Notes: generated by a model not told the origin, from the letters alone. Shown: positions 32,901 to 43,422, counted from the first letter of the stretch. The stretch: 64,000 nucleotides of DNA from Gyrodactylus bullatarudis (GCA_012064415.1 SSNU01000120.1:14362-78361), one strand, 5' to 3'. Translations and numbers: made by a program.

Positions 32901-34007
32901 TTGTTCATGATGTCTCATGCCGCTAAAATTGAACTCTCTCGTGAAATTGGAAAAATTTATCACTTTTTTAATGAAAAGCTTCATGCCATCAATAATACTT
33001 TACACGAGAAAGATGTACAAATCAATTACCTCATGAATGAAGTCTATAGTGTTAAATGTGAATTAGCATATACAAGAACATACATCAAAAATCAATCTAA
33101 TACCTTATTCAACACATCATTCCCACCTCTCAATAGTATTGACAATATACAACATGTAATTAACCCTCATGTTAAAGGCTATCCTTTGAATACTCCTTGT
33201 CATCCTCCTCCTCTTTTAACTTTTCCTCCAATCAGACAACAGAATGATGTGTCATCTAGTTTCAATCCAGTGAACAAAGCTCAATCGAATAACATAATTG
33301 GTAAAGGATACAATGTCAGCCTCTCAACTGTCAAATCTATGATTGATTTTATTGGATCTTTTACTTACAAATGCTTCAAGAATAAAGATGAGTTTGGATC
33401 TACCTTTATTCGGATTATCTTCAAACGCAGACCTTCAAATTCTATAATTCAGCAGTTGGTCTCACTCTCCAAATCCAAAAGATTTTTCTCTTGTCGTGAA
33501 CTAAAATACCAGCCCAAGTCTCGTCATATTCCTGCCTCGGTTATCAGTAAATCTACCAACAGTCAGGATGCTGTTATTCCACCACCTTCGGAGCATCAAT
33601 CAAACCTTCCTCAAGTTCAGTCAGGACATAACTCAGAGCCTCAAACTCAAGATCATCCATTATATCAGTCCCAAGATAAGTCTGTTGTCTCACCAGAAAA
33701 TTCTCTCTCCGGAAGCTATCTTCATTCACAAGCTCATCCTAACAAGAGGCCTGTTTTCTCCCCTCTAGTATTGGATTCCTCTCCAATATCTCACAAAAAG
33801 TATCACAGGCAGTCTGATACATCTGGTTTATCCCAGTCTTCAATCCTTAATTTCTTTAATTTGTTACCAATCAATCCTTGCCAAGCTATCTCTGAGAATA
33901 AAGAAAACTCGCTTATTGGAATTTACAAGCCTCCTCATGATCCCAAATTAGTCTATGACAGCTCATTGCAAAAAACATCTTGTAAGTCTGTAGAGCTTTT
34001 TCGTTGA
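32901..34007 (+). CDS. ORF1 protein of the non-LTR retrotransposon
   Basis: An open frame of 368 aa. The first 70 residues look helical and could form a coiled coil: ELSREIGKIYHFFNEKLHAI, then HEKDVQINYLMNEVYSVKCE. The rest is Pro/Ser/Gln-rich with basic patches. No CCHC knuckle or clear RRM is visible. ORF1 proteins bind the element's RNA and act as chaperones. The assignment rests on position directly upstream of the endonuclease and the short 5' leader. The frame being intact while ORF2 is broken suggests fairly recent insertion. Two candidate starts (MFMM) lie within four codons of each other. Confidence 0.65.
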   Translation: MFMMSHAAKIELSREIGKIYHFFNEKLHAINNTLHEKDVQINYLMNEVYSVKCELAYTRTYIKNQSNTLFNTSFPPLNSIDNIQHVINPHVKGYPLNTPCHPPPLLTFPPIRQQNDVSSSFNPVNKAQSNNIIGKGYNVSLSTVKSMIDFIGSFTYKCFKNKDEFGSTFIRIIFKRRPSNSIIQQLVSLSKSKRFFSCRELKYQPKSRHIPASVISKSTNSQDAVIPPPSEHQSNLPQVQSGHNSEPQTQDHPLYQSQDKSVVSPENSLSGSYLHSQAHPNKRPVFSPLVLDSSPISHKKYHRQSDTSGLSQSSILNFFNLLPINPCQAISENKENSLIGIYKPPHDPKLVYDSSLQKTSCKSVELFR

Positions 34008-34013
34008 TCATTT

Positions 34014-35771
34014 TGGATTCTTTCTCCTCAATGTAAGATCTATTCTCTCAAAAAATACCTTTATAAATTAAAAAAATATCATCTCTACTTTTAAGCCATC
34101 TACGTTTTTCATTACTGAAACCTGGTTAAAGCCTGATATTTCTGATTCTATGATAAATATTCCTGACTATCAAATTCTTAGGGCTGATAGACCGAACTTT
34201 ACTGGTGGAGGTGTTATTGTCTTCATTCACTACTCAATCAAAATAATCTCTTCCATTACTAGGTCTCTACCCTTTCAATATATTTGTTTTAAAGTTGAAT
34301 TGAATAATCATGAACACAAATTTATTCTCATCTATCATCCCCCTATCGGGAGCAAATACTATGTCCCAGATGACATTTTATTATTTAATATCTACTCATT
34401 AGTAGATTCATGTAATAACTTGACCATTTTAGGGGATTTTAATTTTCCCTCTGAAAATAATTCCCCATCTATTCCTCCTTCCTATGACTCATTAATCTCT
34501 AAGTTTTCTCTTCATCAAATCGTTCAGTCCGCTACAAGAAATGAAAACATTCTTGACCTAATATTTTCAAATGTCTTCCATGATTCAATAACTCGATCTG
34601 TCCCTTTTTCAGATCACAATATAATTTTCTTTAAATTTTCTTTCTCCAATCATGCTAGTTTCTATAGTAATAGGAAAAAAAGTTGTTGATTTCATCAAAT
34701 GTGCTAAATTAGTTGAAATCTTCCATCCTGATCTATTTAAATTTGATAAATTTAATTCAAAATTATTCTACTCCTTAATAACGGACTCGTCTCGTACAAC
34801 TTTTAATTCTAAAAAAATTTTTAAAGATTCTACCAACTTAGACTTTATAGCTCAAAATAACTTTGAAGCTAACGTCCTTACGGACCTATCTCTTCACCCA
34901 AAACTTGGGTGGAACAAATTTCGTAAACTACTTAACATAAATAAATTCTCCTCAATTTCAAATTTCACTTCTCTCACTGATAGAGAATTCTGCCAAGAAA
35001 TTAATAATTATTTTATCGAAAATTTCAATAAACCGGAGCAGATTGATTTCCTCAAGCTTTTGATAAATTAAAATTTTCATTCATAAGACGTAAACTTATG
35101 GAAAAAAACAGACCCATATATCATTAACCTGACCTTGAACTTATTGGTCAATAGAAGACATTATGTGGCTTTTAACACCTTTACCAGTATGAAAGTACTC
35201 ATAAATTCGGGAGTTCCTCAAGTTTCAACTATTGGCCCTCTTATCTTTAATCTTTGTTTCGCTGATATTCAGCTCCTAGAGGATATTGAGGGTGTCCTCT
35301 TTAAATTTGCCGACGATATAAAATTCGTCTTCAAGGTGAAAAATTCCCTTGAGACCATGGGGCTCTATATAAAGGCTTATAAATCTCAGATAATCAAAAT
35401 GGCTTATAATCCAAGTCCTTTATTGCCTCACATAAATAATTATCAATCCTTAGTGATTGAAAGAATCCAATATCGGTTCTTACACTCATTGTATCCAACC
35501 TTGGATTCCTATAATTCACTTATTTCTATCTCCGGACTTCAACCTCTTCATTATTAAAAATTTTATAAATTCATCTATCCCGGTGCGTCAAGACTATAAT
35601 TTAAGACACACCTCTTACAAAGATCACTTTCTTCTATCTACTTTTAGATCTCTTGATGAGAAATATAATCTTGATGAATGTAGTAATCTATGGGATATTA
35701 AATCCATTATGGCCCATATTAGGACCAAAATTGATTACTCTAAATCTTTACTTTATTCCTCTTTACATTAA
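34014..35771 (+). pseudogene. Decayed endonuclease-reverse transcriptase ORF2
   Basis: The endonuclease part shows NVRSILSK, ITETWLKPDIS, the GGGVIVFIH segment, LGDFNFP and FSDHNIIFFKF, which are the APE-like catalytic motifs. A frame change near 34680 leads into the linker (DREFCQEINNYFIENFNKP). After a deletion removing the fingers and first catalytic Asp, RT motifs resume with NSGVPQVSTIGPLIFNLCFA and FKFADDIKFVF. A further frameshift at about 35550 gives the thumb end. The motifs are related to those of the 22 and 46 kb copies. Not functional. Confidence 0.82.
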
Positions 35772-36000
35772 TTTAAAAGAATCCAATATGTTCATATGAA
35801 TTGCCTTTCAGACTTTTTACTATTTGCCAAGCCATATTTTCAACAAACTCATTATATTAAAAAAAATGAAACTTTTCATAATCAGATTTATTATGTTTTT
35901 ATACAGAATTATTTATTTTTAATTATTTCTTATGCTGTACATATTAATAAAAAAAACATTTTCTAACAAAAAAAAATTATGGAAAATTATTTTTAAATAA

Positions 36001-36235
36001 TCATCATCATTTCTAAGGGTGCTAAATTCAATGCCAGATGGGAGAAGTCATCGGATAAATTTGAACTCATTTTAGAATATATCCTGCAATATACCGTATG
36101 TTGGACCGTAAATTTGGATCATAAATAATTCATATTTCAGAAATTTTATTTTTTTGGAATGCCACCCAATTTCAAATTTATCCGATGACTTCTCCCATCT
36201 GGCATTGAATTTAGCACCCTTAGAAATGATGATGA
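36001..36235. repeat. Hairpin with about 70-bp arms
   Basis: Arms 36001-36070 and 36168-36235 are reverse complements around 'gccagatgggagaagtcatc'. The loop is about 100 bp and AT-rich. The hairpin is itself flanked by 'ggaaaattatttttaaata' and its complement, so it sits at the centre of a larger palindrome formed by the two facing LINE ends. Confidence 0.75.
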
Positions 36236-36321
36236 TTCATTTGTTTGCTTTGGAGGTAGAGCAAGCCCTTTTCACAACTAGGATATGTTTGAGAAAAAGA
36301 GAGAAAATTATTTAAAAATAA

Positions 36322-36490
36322 TTTTCCATAAATTTATGAGAAGCTTTAACTCGATCTTGATAGATTAATTTGATAGATATACAGTAGATTATATGGTTCT
36401 GATCTAAAGAAAACGATCTTTACAATGGTGTAAAAATCAAGAAAAACTAATTCTTGAGATTCAAAACTCTTGCTGAGTCTACTTTAAGGT
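36322..36490 (-). repeat. Inverted copy of the LINE 5' region
   Basis: The reverse complement matches 32720-32890 almost exactly ('aagtagactcagcaagagtt', 'gatttttacaccattgtaaa'). No ORF1 follows on this strand, so the second element is cut off right after its leader. Confidence 0.8.
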
Positions 36491-36574
36491 AATTATACAA
36501 AAATTTTACAATTTTTTATTGGTCTAAATGATTATTGTTCTATTTTTGCATTTAATTCACCCAAAACAGCCTCA

Positions 36575-36720
36575 TAGATGCCACATATGCCCATGAAACA
36601 AAGATAAAAAGGCTAATAAAGTTGCATCAAACGTGAAAGGAACCTTGTATGTCCTATAATTTGGAATAATTTTGATTTAATTAATAGTTTTAGTCAAATT
36701 ATCATTGGGGTACTCATTTT
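36575..36720. repeat. piggyBac 3' region fragment
   Basis: 'aagttgcatcaaacgtgaaa' and 'tgtatgtcctataatttgga' match the tail of the piggyBac remnant at 40.87-40.97 kb. No coding part is retained. Confidence 0.5.
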
Positions 36721-36996
36721 TTAAATTTCCAGTTTAAGGGTTAAAATGCAAGTTTAAGAGTTAGTAGAAGGATTGTTTTTGATTCAAAATGGAATTTAAT
36801 TGGAATATTATATTCTGCAACTACTTTTACTAATATTCATTGAAGATTTCAGTTTTAGTTATGGATCAAAACAATATTAGTAGTAAGAATCTTTTATTGG
36901 TTAATTACATGGACCAATCAGAATAGGAGAAAATTGAAAGGTGAAAATATTAAATTTATTGAAATTAGAAAAAAGTACGAACATTTTCAAGATGCA

Positions 36997-37143
36997 TCAT
37001 TTCTTGTCCTTCTTTTCAGTCTTTTTCTTCTTGTCCTTCTTTTCCTTCTTCTTTCCCTCAGATCCAGAATCAGAGTCTGATGAGGAACTAGACGATGAGG
37101 ACTTTTTCTCCTTCTTCTTCTTCTTTTCGTCTTCCTTTGGCAT
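36997..37143 (-). CDS. 48-aa Lys/Ser/Asp-rich protein with TATA promoter
   Basis: A short uninterrupted frame: MPKEDEKKKKKEKK, eight serines, DSDSGSEG, then a Lys/Glu/Asp block ending KKDKK. A consensus TATAAAAG lies about 35 nt upstream of the ATG (about 37173-37180 on this strand), preceded by a GAGA tract, so the 5' leader would be very short. The design (Lys block, Ser run, acidic Ser, Lys tail) matches the genes at 12.3 and 38.6/39.3 kb. Function unknown. A nuclear or nucleolar phosphoprotein is a reasonable guess from composition. Confidence 0.6.
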   Translation of the reverse strand: MPKEDEKKKKKEKKSSSSSSSSDSDSGSEGKKKEKKDKKKKTEKKDKK

Positions 37144-38495
37144 TTTACTGTCAGGTGTCTCTTGTTATGCCTCTTTTATATTCTCTCTCTCGAGAATGTT
37201 ATCCACTTGGAGATAAATTTTTATCACTCTTACATTTGTTTGTTGTGTAATTTCAAGTTTCAGTGGTTGAATAGGTTGATTAAAGTTTGCTTAAACTAAA
37301 CATTGTAACGGATTGGCTCATCTTTCTACACATTTTTCAATGTGTAACTCTTCTCTACTTTGATGAGTTGTTAATCAATAGTGATGCTGCAATTCTTGTA
37401 ATTTTATCTACACCTAGTTAATATGAAGATGGGAATTTAATGATTTTTACAAAAACTACAATTCATGTGAAAGTTCCTAGATAAGAAGTTATTACAGGCT
37501 GTAAAAGAACTCTATGATTTGTGTTAATAACCGGTGGGTCACCTTGTCAAAGTCTCCGTTCCATCTGTGACGCCCACAAACCAGAATTGCGTCGACAATC
37601 TTCATAATTTACTCTCATTTAAGAAAAGAACGATCACTAAGGAATGTGACGAGCGAGTTAATTAAGTTAACCCTTTCGGTGCCGAGACTATTTCACAATT
37701 TTTATAAAAAACCAAATTTAGCTATGAAGATACCAAGTTATTTGGCTGAAAATATTACTGATGCAAGTTCACATTGTGGGTTTCATTTTAAACGTTAATT
37801 GATCCAGAAACCTATCAAACTGGTAGAGTTATGAAAGTTCAAAAAAATTGGAAAATGGACATTAGTCATGGTCGACTGATTTAAAAAAATTAAAAATCGA
37901 ATAGCCCGAAAAAGCTCACATTGGCCAATTAATTTATTCTTGAGTTCATTTTTAAATTTATTCAAGCTAAAGTATGATGATTGATCTATTGAGATTTTTA
38001 AATATTTTTTTGCATTTACAGTATTAGATATTGCCAGCTTTTATAGGAATTAGCCAAATTCTGGAATATTATAGCGTAATCCTTGGCGCTATAATTTATT
38101 TCAAAATTTACTTCAAATGGTGAAAGTGGGCTTTACAACCTAGATTTCGATAAATATTCATCAAATTCGAATACTTGTTTAAAAACTTTCGTTATGTAAA
38201 AATCATCTTGATATTAAGTACTTTTACCATAGTTTTAATCTCCGAGAATTTTACAAGATTTATTCAAAAGAGCGGTAATATGACCGAATATAATCGAATA
38301 ACCTGGAAACAGAATCTTCAACAACCTTTTTTTCTAAAATCTTCTCTATAAAATTTTTAATATTTTAAACTGCTAATTAATCGAGTAAAAGTTTATCTTA
38401 TAAGAAAAAAAATTATTTTTGGGAAAGTTTTATCCCTTTGAAAAGAATGTTTTTAGCATACATACTAGCTTTACATTGAAGTAGATATAAAAATT
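37144..38495. other. Intergenic with transposon ends
   Basis: Contains a type B foldback left end at 37416-37460 ('acacctagttaatatgaaga'). A piggyBac-like terminus TTAACCCTTTCGGTGCCGAG lies at 37666; its partner end was not found. A decayed type A right end is at about 38105-38222 ('ggtgaaagtgggctt', 'taaaaatcatcttgatatta'). The 37416 and 38222 ends could belong to one element. No gene. Confidence 0.5.
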
Positions 38496-38577
38496 ATAGA
38501 TCGGACATAAATCAAATTCGTTTAATATTCAGAAAATTTATTTCAAAAATAAATTTGGCTAAAACACTGAAAATAAC

Positions 38578-38928
38578 TCATATCTTCTCTTGTACAACAG
38601 GCTTCTTTGCATCAGCTTCTTTTGCCTTTTCTTTTTTGGCCTTTCTTGCCTTTTTCTCCTTTTTGGCACTCTTCTTTTCCTCGTCTTCATCGGAGCTAGA
38701 ACTGCTGCTGCTGCTACTGCTGCTGGAAGAAGACTTCTTCTCTTTCTTGGCCTTTTTTTCTTTCTTCTCTTTCTTAGGTTCTTCAGGTTTCTTTTCCTCA
38801 GTCTTCTTCGTCTTATCATCAGTGGCTGTGAGGTTCTTTGGTGTTTCAGTCTCGGTTTTCTTCGTCTTATCGTCAGTGGCTACGAGGCTCTTTGGTGTTT
38901 CAGTCGCAGGCATCTTTGATTTATCCAT
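38578..38928 (-). CDS. 116-aa Lys/Glu/Ser-rich protein (inverted copy 1)
   Basis: Starts at the ATG at 38928 (MDKSKMPATETPKSL). Two imperfect repeats follow (ATDDKTKKTE(T)ETPKNL / ATDDKTKKTEEKKPEEP), then a Lys/Glu block, a run of 14 serines, DEDEEKK, and an Ala/Lys-rich tail ending KKPVVQEKI. The protein is identical to that at 39318-39668. The alternating K/E/S design resembles nucleolar SRP40/Nopp140-like proteins or disordered stress proteins; this is compositional, not homology. A TATTTATA on the opposite strand at 38977-38984 gives the TATA box, about 50 nt upstream. AATAAA lies about 35 nt after the stop. Confidence 0.72.
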   Translation of the reverse strand: MDKSKMPATETPKSLVATDDKTKKTETETPKNLTATDDKTKKTEEKKPEEPKKEKKEKKAKKEKKSSSSSSSSSSSSSSDEDEEKKSAKKEKKARKAKKEKAKEADAKKPVVQEKI

Positions 38929-39317
38929 AATAATTGTATATGACAAGTTTTCGTTCGAAATTACACTCGTAGCTGCTATTTATACAATTTACCATCTGAG
39001 GCAACTGTGTATTGAGTATAAGGATTTTCTCTAAAAATTAATCTGATCATTAGCATACATCTATCAAATTTCAATTGAATACCAAGCTGATGAAGATGAT
39101 GTATTTCATTGGCTCAATTTCCTTGTATTCCTCTGATACAGATTGAATTGTACAATGTTGAGTAAATCACAATCTGAGGCAATCAGTCATTGCATTCTTT
39201 TTGAACCATGTATAAAGATTTTGTAATTCACTAATCTTGCGTTGATTGCAATAACAGGTTGTATAAATAGCAGCTACGAGTGTAATTTCGAACGAAAACT
39301 TGTCATATACAATTATT

Positions 39318-39668
39318 ATGGATAAATCAAAGATGCCTGCGACTGAAACACCAAAGAGCCTCGTAGCCACTGACGATAAGACGAAGAAAACCGAGACTGA
39401 AACACCAAAGAACCTCACAGCCACTGATGATAAGACGAAGAAGACTGAGGAAAAGAAACCTGAAGAACCTAAGAAAGAGAAGAAAGAAAAAAAGGCCAAG
39501 AAAGAGAAGAAGTCTTCTTCCAGCAGCAGTAGCAGCAGCAGCAGTTCCAGCTCCGATGAAGACGAGGAAAAGAAGAGTGCCAAAAAGGAGAAAAAGGCAA
39601 GAAAGGCCAAAAAAGAAAAGGCAAAAGAAGCTGATGCAAAGAAGCCTGTTGTACAAGAGAAGATATGA
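39318..39668 (+). CDS. 116-aa Lys/Glu/Ser-rich protein (inverted copy 2)
   Basis: Same protein as 38578-38928 with only about one synonymous base change visible. It is transcribed away from its twin. TATAAATA at 39262-39269 lies 49 nt before the ATG, so the two genes share a roughly 280-bp divergent promoter region. The stop is followed by AAATAAAT about 38 nt downstream. Identity over coding and flanks points to a very recent inverted duplication or ongoing gene conversion. Intronless. Confidence 0.75.
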   Translation: MDKSKMPATETPKSLVATDDKTKKTETETPKNLTATDDKTKKTEEKKPEEPKKEKKEKKAKKEKKSSSSSSSSSSSSSSDEDEEKKSAKKEKKARKAKKEKAKEADAKKPVVQEKI

Positions 39669-39748
39669 GTTATTTTCAGTGTTTTAGCCAAATTTATTTT
39701 TGAAATAAATTTTCTGAATATTAAACGAATTTGATTTATGTCCGAATT

Positions 39749-40109
39749 CAAATCATGTACAATTTTTGTGTTTACTTTGTTATGTGTATGCTAAAATAAA
39801 TAGAAAATAGAAAAGCCATTCAAAGTTGATACAATTGGAGAAGCCTGTCGTACATTGTACAAGAGAAGATATAAAGAATGTAAAATTTTCTAATTATACT
39901 TGGTGAATGTCACTTGACCTAGTAAATCTCATAACTTGATTACACCGATTGTACTAAAATCAGTAAATTTCGTGAATGATTTAGGGTAGGGTCTTCTCTT
40001 CATCCTTAATGTGTTTAGGGGCTTCATTCGTGGAGGTGGGGCTAAACTTTACATTAAAGACAACGATCATGTATAATTCTTATCTAATTGTTTAATAAAG
40101 CTAATTATA
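39749..40109. other. Flank of the inverted duplication
   Basis: A short echo of the gene's 3' part ('aagcctgtcgtacattgtac', 'aagagaagatat') at 39840-39875 suggests an older partial copy. Nothing else was seen. Confidence 0.45.
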
Positions 40110-40400
40110 ATTGATATAAAGTTGATTTTTTACAGAAATCTCGATTTTTTCATCAAGAATTCGAATTTTTTAAAGATTTTTTGTAGTCCTACTCATGTTG
40201 CCCTCTTTTACCAGTAGAAGAAAAAAATTCTGAAAAAAAAATATTTTTATAAATAATATGGCCATTTTTCAAATTACGATTTGGTACCAAAATCACATTT
40301 TTTCGAACTTAGAACCGAAAATTTTTATTGATTTGTAAGTTTAAGGTTGATCAAAAGACTTTTTTCAGGATCAAGAATACATTCCAAATATAGGTTTCTA
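40110..40400. repeat. Foldback superfamily, type A, left half
   Basis: Runs from 'ttgatataaagttga' through 'cagaaatctcgattttttca', 'gtcctactcatgttgccctc' and 'cgatttggtaccaaaatcac' to the inner arm. The right half is missing. Confidence 0.8.
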
Positions 40401-40489
40401 GGAAGAAAATATAGTGATTATTGATACAGTCATACCTATTTCCAGTGATAACACTTTTGCCTATTTTTTATCGAATCATAAAGCCAAAA

Positions 40490-40905
40490 TAGTATTTTGA
40501 TTTTAATAACTCTTATGGACTATGATATTGGTATTGGCCAAGTAAAGAGAGTATAGACGCATTGTGCTGGGCCGACAAAGGTGAAACGAGGATGATGAAG
40601 TTTGGCCAAAAAAAATCAAGATAGTTCTCTTGGTGTTTTCACTTCATGACATAGTTGAAGACACAGGATCAAAGCCTGAAATAATCGAGGGTGGCGCTTG
40701 TTTTCTCGATCAAAGAGTTAGAAATTACAATTCCAAAAGATCCGTGCACTGATGGCCTCTAGCGTTATTCTGGAATTTGCTCGATATGCTGCAAACTACG
40801 TAAATGTCTCTTATTGTATAAAATATCCAGACTTTTTAAACGTCAAGCAGAAGAGAAGATATTTGCTCAACGAAATGATTAAGTTGCATCAAATGGGAAA
40901 ATGTA
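40490..40905 (+). pseudogene. piggyBac transposase remnant
   Basis: Plus-strand pieces align with residues around the third catalytic Asp of the 3.8-kb copy: VFSLHDIVEDTGSKPEIIEG, GACFLDQRVRNYNSKRSV and LALFWNLLDMLQTT. After several stops come MSLIV and NVKQKRRYLLNEMIKLHQM. The T-K-G-G part is partly deleted and at least three stops interrupt it. The tail continues into a sequence repeated at 36575-36720. Confidence 0.7.
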
Positions 40906-41032
40906 TGTCCTATAATTTGTAATAATTGTCAATAGTCAATTTTGATTTTACAAAATAGTTTTATCGGACATAAGTTGCCTGATTTCCTCGAAAATATTTG
41001 GAGGTTGCTGACTAGAAGTCATGCTAGTTTAA

Positions 41033-41095
41033 AGAACGAACGAAAGTTGATTGGTGAATAAAGCTTTATTTTCGTCGGTTCTCTTCGGACCAAAC
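41033..41095. repeat. Dispersed repeat shared with 9.99 kb
   Basis: 'aacgaacgaaag', 'attggtgaataaagctttat' and 'gtcggttctcttcggaccaa' match 9990-10052 in the same orientation; it is LTR-like because of the embedded GAATAAAG, but without defined ends. Confidence 0.55.
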
Positions 41096-41196
41096 ACCGA
41101 CTTAATATATTTATATACATGAAAAATTAGAGACCATAATAATAAAGGCCAATAGCAATCATTCAACTAGTTCTGACAAATGGGAATAGAGTGTGT

Positions 41197-41645
41197 TCAT
41201 CTCTTAGGGGCAGTGAGAAATGCGTCTATTGTCTGGACACCGGATGGTACTCTTCTTCTATGCTTTCCTCTTCCCTTTGGTTGCTTGGGGGAAACCGACA
41301 GATTCCTTTTCCGCGATGGCGTGGGGGCTTGTGTTTCTGGTTGAGAGAAATACCTCATACGATCATCATGGGTGTCAAAATCTTTTGGGTTGCTGGGGGG
41401 GAGGGAACTATTAGAGATAGTTTCAATTGAGGTTTTACAACTAGAGGGAGTGTCATTATTGAGGTTTGAGCTGCAATCAATCCAGTTGTTAGGCCATCAT
41501 TAGAAGAAACTTTTTGAGTTGATGTGAAAATTGGACCGTTTTCAGATGGAGTAGTATCAACTGATGTTGATTTTAGTGGTGCGTTTACTGAATTCGGGTT
41601 CAAATCACTGTTCTGTTGCTGTCTCTCGGTCGGTCTTTCGGTCAT
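41197..41645 (-). pseudogene. Pro/basic-rich coding remnant, frameshifted at a C-run
   Basis: This is GC-richer than its surroundings. The minus-strand frame 41645-41355 (MTERPTERQQQNSDLNPNSV ... LSLIVPSPP) meets a C-run at about 41395-41402. A second frame then continues to the stop at 41197: PKDFDTHDDRMRYFSQPETQ, APTPSRKRNLSVSPKQPKGR, VPSGVQTIDAFLTAPKR. A one-base slip in the C-run would join them into about 149 aa. The composition resembles retroelement ORF1/gag N-termini, but no domain is recognised. It could also be a host gene exon. Whether the frameshift is real or a sequencing error cannot be told here. Confidence 0.45.
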
Positions 41646-41874
41646 CCTTGACGATCAAAAAGGTTGCAAGGATGACCCGTAGTTCTACAAATTGTGGGCA
41701 AAGACAGATTTTCAAAGAAAGATTGGGATTAGGTTCCTCAGCAACTCGCGATTAACAAATGCGAATACATCAAGCTTTCATTCGTCACTAAAGTGGAAAC
41801 ACAGGAGTTAAAAATAGCAGAGTAGAAGAATTTCTTTTGATCCAAAATGGAATCTAAAAAGTAAAAGTAGATTT

Positions 41875-42550
41875 AACCCTTTCGATACCAGCGGTCATAT
41901 ATGACCTCTATGTTCAAACTGACTTTTTTCAATGATTTTGAAACATTTTTTTCTGATTATCTTTTGATAGTATATATCACAAACTATCTTAGTTTGCTAC
42001 TATGCTATATTTTTGCTAGCCAGGCATAAGAATGCCATATTTGAACTTTTACCGAAGGAAGTAGAATTCCTTAATTCATGATTCTTTTTGTTCGAAATTA
42101 TTAAACTTATCAATGTTCAGAGATAATAAGATTAATTTCCGTAGAAGCTAAATAGTTAATCCAAAACAAGGCATATTTTTATGCATGAAATCAATGAGCA
42201 GTTCCATCAATAGTCTCGTGAAAATGGGGCAATTTTCAACCCCATTTTTACCTTAGATCTTCAATATCTAGGTTATTTTGTAATAAGATCGAATGAAATT
42301 TTAAAGATACTTTTTGATATTGATTGAGTTTTTGAAACAATTAACCTTCATTGGCAAAGTTTCACTCTAAATTACTCACCAGTAGATGGGAATTTCAATA
42401 TAAATCAGACCCTGATGAAATTATGTGTAAGAAAAGATTTTCATAAAATTTTGTCCTAGTAAATGTTTTTTATCATCACATTTTAGGTAATTCTGTGAGA
42501 GAATTAAGCCTGAAACTTTATTCGTTCAGCCATGGTATCGAAAGGGTTAA
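41875..42550 (+). mobile_element. piggyBac-like TTAA MITE, complete
   Basis: Flanked by TTAA on both sides (41875-41878, 42547-42550). Terminal inverted repeats are CCCTTTCGATACCA / TGGTATCGAAAGGG. No coding capacity. A truncated reverse copy is at 1550-1989. TTAA target sites and CCC termini place it with the piggyBac superfamily. Neither piggyBac coding copy in this window has the same termini, so the mobilising transposase is not identified. Confidence 0.9.
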
Positions 42551-42830
42551 TTTAAAAATAACTTACCTGTTTCGGAAACAGTGTTTCCAAAGTCTCTTCC
42601 AGACGTTTCAGTACTGAAAAGAATTATAAATGACGCTTTAGAAATAGTTAACAATAATATTATCAATCGTAATAGGAGAAAATTTTTTTGCAATTATACA
42701 GAAATTATACTTTCATAAATTATTGATTTAGCTGGTTATATGTATTAAAATCATGAATAAATATAGAATAATATATTATTTATTATCACAAGTACTATTA
42801 TTATAATTATATTAGGTTATAGAGCATTAT

Positions 42831-43010
42831 TTATCTAGATTTGCTACCAGATCTTCTTTTATTCTTCGAATTATTTCTCCCGGATGATTGGGAACCTTTT
42901 CTATTCTTCTTCTTCTCTTTACTACGACTGTGTCGATTATCAGATCCAGAGTCTGAATCAGATGAACTACCTGAAGATGAATTGTGATGCTTATCCTTTT
43001 TCTTACCCAT
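42831..43010 (-). CDS. 59-aa Ser/Lys/Arg/Asn-rich protein
   Basis: An uninterrupted frame: MGKKKDKHHNSSSGSSSDSD, SGSDNRHSRSKEKKKNRKGS, then a basic Ser/Asn/Arg tail ending SGSKSR. It shares the SSSDSDSGS motif with the gene at 36997 and with 44463-44768. Intronless. Composition suggests an RNA- or chromatin-associated disordered protein, though no domain is present. The overlapping longer frame in another phase is a shadow. Confidence 0.5.
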   Translation of the reverse strand: MGKKKDKHHNSSSGSSSDSDSGSDNRHSRSKEKKKNRKGSQSSGRNNSKNKRRSGSKSR

Positions 43011-43422
43011 TTTCTCGTCGAGAAAAACTTGATAATTTCCACTATTAGATTCTAGTCATATAGTAATTTTTTATTACTAATTACAAATTCATTCAACTAC
43101 GTTGTATTATAAAATTTTGCAATCTCAACTATTTATTGAGAAAATTACTATTATAATGATCTCAAAATTGTAATGCTCATATTAGATCTAAAATCGACCA
43201 CCAAAAATACCTTCTTTATCTCCACTTTCCTTATTCTTAACTTAATGATCGAATATATTTTATTGAAACTCTGGTATAATCAGAAGAGATATACGATTTT
43301 ATATAACACATTTATATTTTGTAATTCGTCAAATTTTTTCAAACCTCTTGTAAGAGGACATATATGTCCGCAGGAAGTTTTTATGAAATTTCTTTTTGAG
43401 AGAATTATTTTTAAAATCAAAA

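Larger units (their letters stand above)
32700..35960 (+). mobile_element. Non-LTR retrotransposon with ORF1 and decayed EN-RT
   Basis: In order: a 5' region, an intact ORF1 (32901-34007), an APE-type endonuclease (34014-34689) and RT remnants with deletions (34652-35771). These are all in the plus direction and belong to one element. An inverted copy of the 5' region (32720-32890) is found at 36322-36490, so a second element in the opposite orientation begins there. Stops and frame changes make ORF2 non-functional. Confidence 0.85.
38503..39748. repeat. Inverted duplication carrying two divergent genes
   Basis: Arms of about 480 bp (about 38503-38985 and about 39261-39748) are reverse complements at roughly 99%. 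They cover the whole coding sequence, the TATA box and the 3' flank including AATAAA. The spacer is about 275 bp. Outside the arms the sequences are unrelated. Confidence 0.93.

Noticed and set aside
38555..39751. Phe/Leu/Ser-rich and Arg-rich frames overlapping the inverted gene pair
   Set aside because: They are shadows of the Lys/Ser-rich genes in other frames and strands; TATA box, ATG and AATAAA fit only the 116-aa frame.
41191..41430. Plus-strand frames with a hydrophobic, signal-like segment
   Set aside because: They oppose the minus-strand frame with coding-like composition and have no supporting splice or promoter context.
42827..43042. 71-codon Ile/Arg-rich minus-strand frame
   Set aside because: It is an out-of-phase shadow of the Ser/Lys-rich 59-aa gene, whose ATG and composition match its neighbours.
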